A stretch of DNA of 5,658 nt. It comes from Acidobacteriota bacterium (GTDB taxonomy: Bacteria > Acidobacteriota > Terriglobia > Terriglobales > Acidobacteriaceae). Below the pieces are notes generated by a model, which had not been told where the DNA came from, did no database searches, and saw only the letters and a list, made by a program, of their open reading frames with translations. The stretch lies in NCBI GenBank assembly GCA_021780095.1, contig JAJXZK010000093.1:1-5658 (forward strand), written 5' to 3'. Shown in pieces: positions 1 through 4,423 of the stretch. Made by a program: the position numbers and the translations under genes. The number at the start of each line of letters is the position of its first letter. Position 1 is the first letter of the stretch.

Positions 1-1806
1 GGCGGCACGCTCCTTCGCCTCTTTTTGGCGGGTTGCAAGCAGATCTTTTACTTCACGATCGTAGATATGCAGCGTATCCGCGAGGGCAGTGAAGTCGTAC
101 GGCAACACATCCGCCTGGGCCATACGCAGCACCAGAGCACCGTCTGTCTGCGCTAGTGCACGACCATAAACATAGGTTGAGTCCGCATAGTGCGAGTACC
201 AGTAAAAATCGTCGTAGATGGAATGATAAACGCCCGCGCCGTCATCTTCTCCGCCGTAGCTGACGTTGAGTGAGGCGACGCCAAGGTGATCGATGAATGC
301 GGTGAAGTCGGAACCGGTGCCGAGCGGGCCGATGCGAAAATCGCTGCGCGTAGAAATCTCTTTACGCACCTCCGGCGAACCGTTTAGGGCCTCCCACGCG
401 CGCAGCCGCTGCCATGAGGAGACGTTTGTCTCTGGATCGGTGACCGACTGAGCGACTTGATTGACCAGCGGCTCCAGTGAATGTGAACCCTGCGCGGCCA
501 GGTAGCCGCGCTCATTGCCGTCGCTGTTGATGTAGACCGCGGCATGCTTGCGAAGCTCGTCGGCATGTTGCTCCGCCCACTCGGTTGAGCCCAACAGCAT
601 GGGCTCTTCGCCATCCCAGGAGAAGTACATAATCGTACGTTTCGGCTTCCATCCGGTTGCAGCCAGCTGGCCGATGGCCCGCGCTTCTTCCAGCAGCGCC
701 ACTTGTCCGGAGGTTGGATCGTCGGCTCCATTGACCCACGCATCGTGGTGGTTGCCGCGCAGCACCCAGACATCCGGTTCTTCTGAACCGCGCAGGGTCG
801 CAACCACGTCATAGACCGGCTTCAGGTCCCAATTGAATGCGAGCTTCAGATGCACTTTGGTGCGCGATGGACCGATGCGGTAGGTGATGGGAAGACCACC
901 GCGCCAATTGGCGGGAACGGGAGGCCCTTGCATCGCCGCCAGCAATGGCTGGGCATCTTGATGCGAAATGGGAATGACAGAAATCTTTGGCAGGGAAGGT
1001 GCATCCTCCCGCCTCAAACGTTTCGCGTCAGCGGTCGCGCCGATTCCAGGCGTGAGGGGGTCGCCGGGATAGGACGGCGCATCCAGCACACTTCCACGTT
1101 GGACACCTTCTGAGGGGCGCATCGGACCATCCGGAAAAACCTGATTGACCGCGTATCCATCGTCGGCAGGATCGGAATATATGATGCAGCCGATCGCTCC
1201 ATGTTCAGCGGCAATCTTCGGCTTGATCCCTCGCCAGGAAGCGCCATAGCGTGCGATGACGATTGCACCTTTGACGGAGATACCGTAACGCGCCAATTGC
1301 TCGTAGTCCTCGACCAGCCCGTAGTTTACGTAGATCAGCGGCGCTGTCACGTCTCCATCGGGCGAGTAGGCGTTGTACGTCGGCAGCTGCTCGTCTTTCT
1401 GACCGCTCGTTGGATCGACGGCAATGGCAGGCTCCTCAAGTGTGGCTCGAAAATTCCCCATCTCCAACAGACGCGTTTTCGGCGTGGGGAAGAGAACCTG
1501 GAAGGTCTCGATATGGGCATCCCAGCCCCAGTGTTTGTATTGCGCCAGGATCCACTCCGCGTTCTGCTTGTCGTAGGGCGACCCAACATGATGCGGATGA
1601 GCGCTCAGCAGCTTCATATTGTCGCGCATGCGCTGCGGGTCAGGGATGGCGGCAAAACGCTTCTCCAGATCGGATTCGATTTTCGCGTGAGCGGAAGAGA
1701 ATCCCAGCATAGCCGGCACTTCTTGTTGTTGCGCCTGTCCAGAAGGCGAAAGGGCAATACCCGGTATGAGAAAGAGGGCGGACAGCAATAGGGTGGTGTG
1801 GCGCAA
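1..1806 (-). CDS. Secreted M28B zinc metallopeptidase, glutamate carboxypeptidase II/PSMA-like (3' end cut by window edge)
   Basis: An open frame of 602 codons runs off the left edge without a stop. The start is a TTG at 1806-1804, preceded by GGAGG at a 5-nt spacing; no nearby ATG, GTG or other well-placed start competes. Residues 1-25 form a signal peptide (Arg2, a Leu-rich core, then SGQA|QQQ), so the enzyme should be exported. M28 catalytic segments lie at about 60-115 and 330-560, around a protease-associated insert (about 150-330). The start of the transferrin-receptor-like helical dimerisation domain begins near 570. All co-catalytic zinc residues are present with human GCPII spacing: His353, Asp363, Glu400 (general base), Glu401, Asp429 and His528, within NHHDAWVNGADDP, SWDGEEPMLLGSTEWAE and YHSIYDD. 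Family members are about 720-770 residues, so roughly 120-150 residues are missing. Such enzymes remove terminal residues from peptides. The GCPII S1 arginine pair is replaced by Asn-Val-Ser here, so NAAG or folate specificity should not be assumed. The family call is firm; the substrate is unknown. Confidence 0.93.
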   Translation of the reverse strand, partial: MRHTTLLLSALFLIPGIALSPSGQAQQQEVPAMLGFSSAHAKIESDLEKRFAAIPDPQRMRDNMKLLSAHPHHVGSPYDKQNAEWILAQYKHWGWDAHIETFQVLFPTPKTRLLEMGNFRATLEEPAIAVDPTSGQKDEQLPTYNAYSPDGDVTAPLIYVNYGLVEDYEQLARYGISVKGAIVIARYGASWRGIKPKIAAEHGAIGCIIYSDPADDGYAVNQVFPDGPMRPSEGVQRGSVLDAPSYPGDPLTPGIGATADAKRLRREDAPSLPKISVIPISHQDAQPLLAAMQGPPVPANWRGGLPITYRIGPSRTKVHLKLAFNWDLKPVYDVVATLRGSEEPDVWVLRGNHHDAWVNGADDPTSGQVALLEEARAIGQLAATGWKPKRTIMYFSWDGEEPMLLGSTEWAEQHADELRKHAAVYINSDGNERGYLAAQGSHSLEPLVNQVAQSVTDPETNVSSWQRLRAWEALNGSPEVRKEISTRSDFRIGPLGTGSDFTAFIDHLGVASLNVSYGGEDDGAGVYHSIYDDFYWYSHYADSTYVYGRALAQTDGALVLRMAQADVLPYDFTALADTLHIYDREVKDLLATRQKEAKERAA

Positions 1807-2012
1807 AGTTTCCTCCCCGATGGTGGAAAATGTTTCGGTGAAAATTTGTGGGGGATTTCTCTTGTGCGGTAATCGTACTACGCCAACCGGCAGACAATAG
1901 TGAGGCAAAGGCAGCCCGGCCAAAATAGAGGCGAACAATCGTTTCCGTCTTCGTGGGTGATTGTTGTAGGCTTGGCAAGGACGGCGTAATCGGCTGTCTC
2001 ATCCTGAATCCT
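1807..2012. other. Divergent intergenic region between the peptidase gene and the F0 cluster
   Basis: This 206-bp spacer must hold the 5' leaders, and probably the promoters, of both the leftward peptidase gene and the rightward ATP synthase cluster. It is locally AT-richer near 1825-1850. I found no convincing paired -35/-10 hexamers with 16-18 nt spacing in either direction, and no clear operator palindrome. The frame of the downstream gene stays open back to a GTG at 1953, so the coding region could begin up to 60 nt earlier. Confidence 0.5.
1812..1816 (-). promoter_or_regulatory. Shine-Dalgarno site that fixes the TTG start of the M28B peptidase
   Basis: On the minus strand GGAGG (inside GGGGAGG) stands 5 nt before the TTG at 1806. 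It is the only good ribosome binding site in front of the signal-peptide-encoding frame, and it decides in favour of this non-ATG start. Confidence 0.7.
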
Positions 2013-2267
2013 ATGCCGACACCAGAGAAGCCTGAAAATCAACGCAAGCTCGCGCTACGAGAGTTCGTGCAAGCGGAATCGATGATCCAGATTGCGCTGG
2101 TGCTGCCGCTTTCCTGCATTATCGGCTGGGCAATCGGGGATTTTCTCGACCATAAACTGCACCAATCCTGGATTGGAATCGCTGGCCTGGCAGTAGGAAT
2201 TGCCGCCGGATTTGTTCAGGTGATTCGTATGGCCAACCACGCCAATCGTAGCGACGACAACCGATGA
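2013..2267 (+). CDS. atpZ: AtpZ/AtpI-family F0F1 ATP synthase assembly protein
   Basis: The predicted protein is 84 residues long, a normal size for this family. A short charged N-terminus (1-22) leads to two membrane helices, at about 24-42 and 53-72. Between them lies a loop with the family's Gly-x-x-x-Asp pattern (GWAIGDFLDHKL). A small-residue second helix, GIAGLAVGIAAGF, ends in VIRM. Family members sit at the head of atp operons and are thought to help assemble the c-ring or act in Mg2+/Ca2+ supply. Position at the head of atpI-atpB-atpE supports the assignment. I chose the ATG at 2013 because the protein then starts with a typical hydrophilic stretch; the in-frame GTG at 1953 would add 20 poorly family-like residues. 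Neither start has a strong Shine-Dalgarno site. The stop overlaps the next start as ATGA, so translational coupling to atpI is likely. Confidence 0.82.
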   Translation: MPTPEKPENQRKLALREFVQAESMIQIALVLPLSCIIGWAIGDFLDHKLHQSWIGIAGLAVGIAAGFVQVIRMANHANRSDDNR

Positions 2268-2743
2268 CTCCCGAAACCACCATGCCAGTACCCACAAATG
2301 AATCCAAGCCGCCGGAGACCGAGCCATCCACGTCTCCAGGCGGGGTGATTCAGTTTAATGAAGAGGATATTCGCCGCACGCTTCGCCGAGCCCTTATCCT
2401 CGCCGGAGCTGCCGTCCTGGTGGCATCGCCCATTTTATGGGCATGGCTAGGCTGGCGGACTTGCCTGACATTTGTCATCGGTGTAGCGATTTCTGCCACC
2501 GGGATTGTGGAATGGCTGCAGTTGCTCTCGGCGATGATGTCCCGGATGGAAGAGGGGCGTACCCCGGTTCCCATGGGCCGCGTTTTGATAATGTTTTTCC
2601 TTCGTTTGGCAGTCGCGGGCGTGCTCTTATATGCTAGTCTAAACAGTTTGCATGGCTCTGTTTATGCGTTGTTGGCTGGGCTAGCTGTATCTTTGCTTGC
2701 CCTGACGGTGGAATCCATCCGGCTGGTGTTTCGCACCGGTTGA
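2264..2743 (+). CDS. atpI: AtpI-like ATP synthase subunit I (four-helix membrane protein)
   Basis: The protein has 159 residues. A Pro/Thr/Glu-rich, probably disordered N-terminus (1-28) is followed by an amphipathic charged stretch, FNEEDIRRTLRR. Four predicted membrane helices follow, at about 42-62, 65-90, 106-124 and 130-150. This topology, the position directly before atpB, and the helix 1-2 pattern fit the ATP synthase I family, which aids c-ring assembly or stability and is not part of the finished enzyme. Sequence conservation in this family is low, so the call rests as much on context as on motifs. The ATG at 2264 overlaps the atpZ stop by 4 bp (ATGA), implying coupled translation; an in-frame ATG at 2282 is a weaker alternative. 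A 69-bp gap separates it from atpB. Confidence 0.78.
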   Translation: MTPETTMPVPTNESKPPETEPSTSPGGVIQFNEEDIRRTLRRALILAGAAVLVASPILWAWLGWRTCLTFVIGVAISATGIVEWLQLLSAMMSRMEEGRTPVPMGRVLIMFFLRLAVAGVLLYASLNSLHGSVYALLAGLAVSLLALTVESIRLVFRTG

Positions 2744-2749
2744 TTCTGC

Positions 2750-2800
2750 CTATCCATCTACCGTTGACCTGAAGCACCAAAGCTTGATGAACCTGGATAG
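2750..2800 (+). repeat. Inverted repeat in the atpI-atpB spacer
   Basis: CTATCCA at 2750-2756 is perfectly repeated in inverse as TGGATAG at 2794-2800. A smaller AAGC/GCTT stem lies between the arms (near 2772-2785). The right arm lies 12 nt before the atpB start and contains its only GGA. The transcript could therefore fold in front of atpB and modulate its translation. No T-run follows, so it is not a terminator. The function is inferred and weakly supported. Confidence 0.35.
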
Positions 2801-2812
2801 AAAGTACGAACG

Positions 2813-3544
2813 ATGCCCCTTCAACATTTCCTTGCCTACATACTGAACCAGTTGTTTGCCGGGCCGGTAACGGCCATGATGAACTGGATCGGCCATCCGC
2901 CGCTCAATCCTGCCGCCCCAATCAGCGGCGTGTTCACCATGGAAGTGGTCGCGTTCCTGATCCTGTTGGTCTTCTTCATTCTGGTTCGGCTGACGCTGAG
3001 TGTGGAAAAGCCAAGCGTTCCGCAACGGCTGGCGGAGATGGTCGAGGATTTTGTCACCAACCAGACTGAGCCAATCATTGGACACAAGTACAAAGTTTAT
3101 TTGCCATTTTTGGCGGCATTGGTCATGTTTGTGCTAACCAACAATCTCCTGGGCTTGGTCCCGGATGTTCAAACGCCTACCTCGAGCCCTGTGGTGCCGC
3201 TGGGGCTGGCCTTGGTAACCTTTGTCTACTATCATCTGCAAGGGCTGAAAGAGAATAAGGCGAAGTACGTCAAGCAATTTGTCGGGCCAGTATGGTGGCT
3301 TTCACCGCTGATGATTTTGATTGAGCCGGTCTCTCACATGGCGCGCGTACTTTCGTTGACAGTTCGTCTGTTTGCCAACATGTTCGCCAGCGACCTGTTG
3401 ATTTTGATTTCATTTATGCTGATTCCCGTCTTCCTGCCAGTCGCGTTTATTATGCTTCACCTTCTGGTTTCGCTGATTCAGGCGTATGTGTTCATGATGC
3501 TGGCCTCCATTTACATTGGACAGGCGATTGCCCACGAGCACTAG
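2813..3544 (+). CDS. atpB: F0F1 ATP synthase subunit a
   Basis: This 243-residue membrane protein forms the stator half-channels through which ions reach and leave the c-ring. The diagnostic helix SLTVRLFANMFASD holds the essential arginine, Arg185 (E. coli Arg210), followed by Asp194 at the E. coli Glu219 position. His216 and Gln223 in LHLLVSLIQAYVF match E. coli His245 and Gln252, with identical spacing. Earlier helices include EVVAFLILLVFFILVRL (about 44-60), followed by the conserved LSVEKPSVPQ segment. PFLAALVMFVLTNNLLGLVPD (98-118) is another family signature. Length is near normal for compact bacterial a subunits. The start at 2813 gives the usual short amphipathic N-terminus (LNQLFAGPVTAMMNWIG), but its Shine-Dalgarno site is weak (GGATAG/AGAAAG region). 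It follows atpI and precedes atpE, with a long 131-bp gap to the latter. Confidence 0.97.
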   Translation: MPLQHFLAYILNQLFAGPVTAMMNWIGHPPLNPAAPISGVFTMEVVAFLILLVFFILVRLTLSVEKPSVPQRLAEMVEDFVTNQTEPIIGHKYKVYLPFLAALVMFVLTNNLLGLVPDVQTPTSSPVVPLGLALVTFVYYHLQGLKENKAKYVKQFVGPVWWLSPLMILIEPVSHMARVLSLTVRLFANMFASDLLILISFMLIPVFLPVAFIMLHLLVSLIQAYVFMMLASIYIGQAIAHEH

Positions 3545-3556
3545 CATTTAAGTTTT

Positions 3557-3580
3557 GCTGGAGTTGCATTCCACTCCAGC
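3557..3580 (+). repeat. Perfect 8-bp hairpin in the atpB-atpE spacer
   Basis: GCTGGAGT (3557-3564) pairs perfectly with ACTCCAGC (3573-3580) across an 8-nt loop, beginning 13 nt after the atpB stop. No T-tract follows. A transcript-processing or mRNA-stability element fits better than a full terminator. A second copy of ACTCCAG at 3636-3642 could compete for the same left arm. Confidence 0.5.
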
Positions 3581-3606
3581 GGTAGTACCCCCGAAGGTGT
3601 GGCAGG

Positions 3607-3628
3607 GGACGCAGCAGGGCAGGCGTCC
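3607..3628 (+). repeat. Second hairpin in the atpB-atpE spacer
   Basis: GGACGC (3607-3612) pairs with GCGTCC (3623-3628) across a 10-nt loop. Together with the hairpin at 3557-3580 it makes the 131-nt leader of atpE highly structured. It has no T-tract. Its function is unknown; a role in setting the high c-subunit output is inference. Confidence 0.38.
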
Positions 3629-3675
3629 GAGTCTCACTCCAGGGAGATCTTAAGAAACTTATCGGAGTTACATAC

Positions 3676-3984
3676 ATGCGTACCATGCAAAATGTTTTTA
3701 TGACGCTATCGGTGCTTTGCCTGGCCGTTCCAGCCTTTGCGCAAGCCGGTGGCGGCGATTCCTCCCATGCCAGTATGGTGGCGATTGCCGCCGGCATCTC
3801 GATGGCCATTGCCTCCGGGCTTTGCGGATTGGGTGAGGGTTACGCGGTGGGATCTTCCTCACTGGCGATCGCCCGCAACCCGGGAGCGCGGCCAGCGATT
3901 TTCCTGTTCCTCGTGCTCGGCCTGGCCTTTATTGAGTCGCTGGCGCTGTTCACCTTCGCCATTATTTTCATCAAGGTAAAGTAA
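3676..3984 (+). CDS. atpE: F0F1 ATP synthase subunit c with N-terminal signal-like leader and two helix carboxylates
   Basis: This 102-residue protein forms the rotor ring. Residues 1-23 look like a cleavable signal peptide (MRTMQNVF, a hydrophobic core, VPAFA|QAGGG); a mature chain of about 79 residues would match ordinary c subunits. Helix 1 spans about 34-60 and the polar loop is ARNPGARP (66-73, the RQP/RNP signature). Helix 2 spans about 74-99 and carries Glu87 in LAFIESLALF, the essential ion-binding carboxylate. Unusually, helix 1 has Glu54 (LGEGYAVG) exactly 33 residues before Glu87, the spacing of Gln32 and Glu65 in Ilyobacter tartaricus. Ser88 is kept, but the Thr67 and Tyr70 equivalents are Leu89 and Phe92. 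The start at 3676 has GGAG at 3664-3667 with an 8-nt spacing; an in-frame ATG at 3685 would shorten the leader. No atpF follows, and a terminator-like hairpin begins 20 nt after the stop. Confidence 0.96.
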   Translation: MRTMQNVFMTLSVLCLAVPAFAQAGGGDSSHASMVAIAAGISMAIASGLCGLGEGYAVGSSSLAIARNPGARPAIFLFLVLGLAFIESLALFTFAIIFIKVK

Positions 3985-4003
3985 GTAACTTCAAGTTTCA
4001 CGC

Positions 4004-4038
4004 AAACAGCCTCCGGCCACGGAGGCCGTTTGTGTTTG
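4004..4038 (+). terminator. Intrinsic terminator of the atp F0 cluster
   Basis: The stem is GCCTCCG (4009-4015) with CGGAGGC (4020-4026) around the tetraloop GCCA. It extends past an A-C mismatch by AAAC (4004-4007) with GTTT (4028-4031). The T-rich tail GTTTGTGTTTG follows. It lies 20 nt after the atpE stop, as expected for the end of an operon. The tail is interrupted by G residues, so termination may be partial. The right arm also carries GGAGG, the best ribosome binding site for the next ORF. Confidence 0.75.
4021..4025 (+). promoter_or_regulatory. Shine-Dalgarno site for the GTG start at 4032, inside the terminator's 3' arm
   Basis: GGAGG stands 6 nt before the GTG at 4032, ideal spacing, and supports that start over the ATG at 4047, which has no good site. 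The same five bases pair with CCTCC in the hairpin stem, so they would be hidden whenever the hairpin forms. It could be a chance result of the GC-rich stem. Confidence 0.4.
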
Positions 4039-4325
4039 TCGATGGAATGCATACCGCAGGCACGATTCCCACGAAAGAAGATTACGTATCGCTACGCGGC
4101 CCAATCGAGCAAGAGAAATCTGGTTTGGTGTTCCGCATTCCGCTGGATGCAGGTGGAGAGCAGTTGCGTCTAGTTTGTGAGGCGATCTCGGGGATCAACG
4201 GCAACGATCTGGTGATTTCCATCCCCGATTGGCTTGCGGACAAGATCGAGGTGGGTGACGGGACGGAGGTTTACGTCGATGATCGAGGCGGAAAACTCAA
4301 CATCACAAAAGCGCCCGCTCAATAG
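4032..4325 (+). CDS. Small unassigned protein, possible AbrB-like C-terminal segment
   Basis: I do not recognise the family with certainty. The frame encodes 97 residues from GTG 4032, or 92 from ATG 4047. GTG has GGAGG at 6 nt; ATG would avoid starting inside the terminator tail. The protein is soluble and acidic, with no signal peptide or membrane helix. Residues about 17-50 hold alternating strand-like segments (GLVFRIPLDAGGEQLRLVCEA). The C-terminal stretch about 60-92 (LVISIPDWLADKIEVGDGTE, then VYVDDRGGKLNI) resembles the IP-x-x-L-x-x-x-x-x-V-x-x-G-x-x-V-x-V pattern of swapped-hairpin AbrB/MazE DNA-binding domains, but has no separate first half. This is a weak visual match. Codon use and the clean stop support real coding. 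It lies between the atp terminator and convergent nuoN and may have its own promoter. Confidence 0.6.
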   Translation: MFVDGMHTAGTIPTKEDYVSLRGPIEQEKSGLVFRIPLDAGGEQLRLVCEAISGINGNDLVISIPDWLADKIEVGDGTEVYVDDRGGKLNITKAPAQ

Positions 4326-4363
4326 CCGCCTGTCTCGTTCTTTAGGCGAGGGCTAAGGCGGTT
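4324..4363. terminator. Hairpin between the convergent small ORF and nuoN, possible bidirectional terminator
   Basis: AGCCGCCT (4324-4331) pairs with AGGCGGTT (4356-4363), with one G-T wobble. An inner CTCG (4334-4337)/CGAG (4347-4350) stem extends it. It starts within the stop codon of the upstream ORF. Neither side has a proper T-run, so the terminator role rests mainly on its convergent position. Confidence 0.38.
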
Positions 4364-4397
4364 AAATCGATCGGTCAAGCAGAAGCCCGGCCGAAGC

Positions 4398-4412
4398 CTC
4401 ACCGCGGGTGAG
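4398..4412. repeat. Short perfect hairpin just beyond the nuoN stop
   Basis: CTCACC (4398-4403) and GGTGAG (4407-4412) form a 6-bp stem with a 3-nt loop, 12-26 nt past the nuoN stop on the minus strand. It could protect or help end the nuoN transcript. No T-run follows on the minus strand, so it is recorded as a structure only. Confidence 0.35.
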
Positions 4413-4423
4413 ACTCTCGTCAA

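Noticed and set aside
1201..1791. A 196-codon plus-strand open frame
   Set aside because: It lies wholly antisense to the M28B peptidase, whose frame carries a full catalytic site. The product is low-complexity Arg/Val-rich with no recognisable domain.
1..1806. Possible frameshifted or broken peptidase, since no ATG-to-stop frame covers the region
   Set aside because: Direct translation from TTG 1806 is uninterrupted to the window edge with every zinc ligand in place. The gene merely lacks an ATG start and a stop inside the window.
1640..2002. A 120-codon minus-strand frame spanning the divergent spacer
   Set aside because: It overlaps the peptidase signal-peptide region in another frame and has no ribosome binding site or motif. 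The TTG-initiated frame explains this stretch better.
1807..2012. Sigma-70-type promoters in the divergent spacer, such as TTGTGG (1846-1851) with TAATCG (1870-1875)
   Set aside because: The hexamers are poor matches and the 18-nt spacing is not ideal. No candidate stood out enough to list as a feature.
3676..3984. A complete classical Na+-binding motif in the c subunit
   Set aside because: Only the helix 1 carboxylate and the Glu-Ser pair are present; the Thr67 and Tyr70 equivalents are Leu and Phe. Na+ coupling therefore cannot be claimed from sequence alone.
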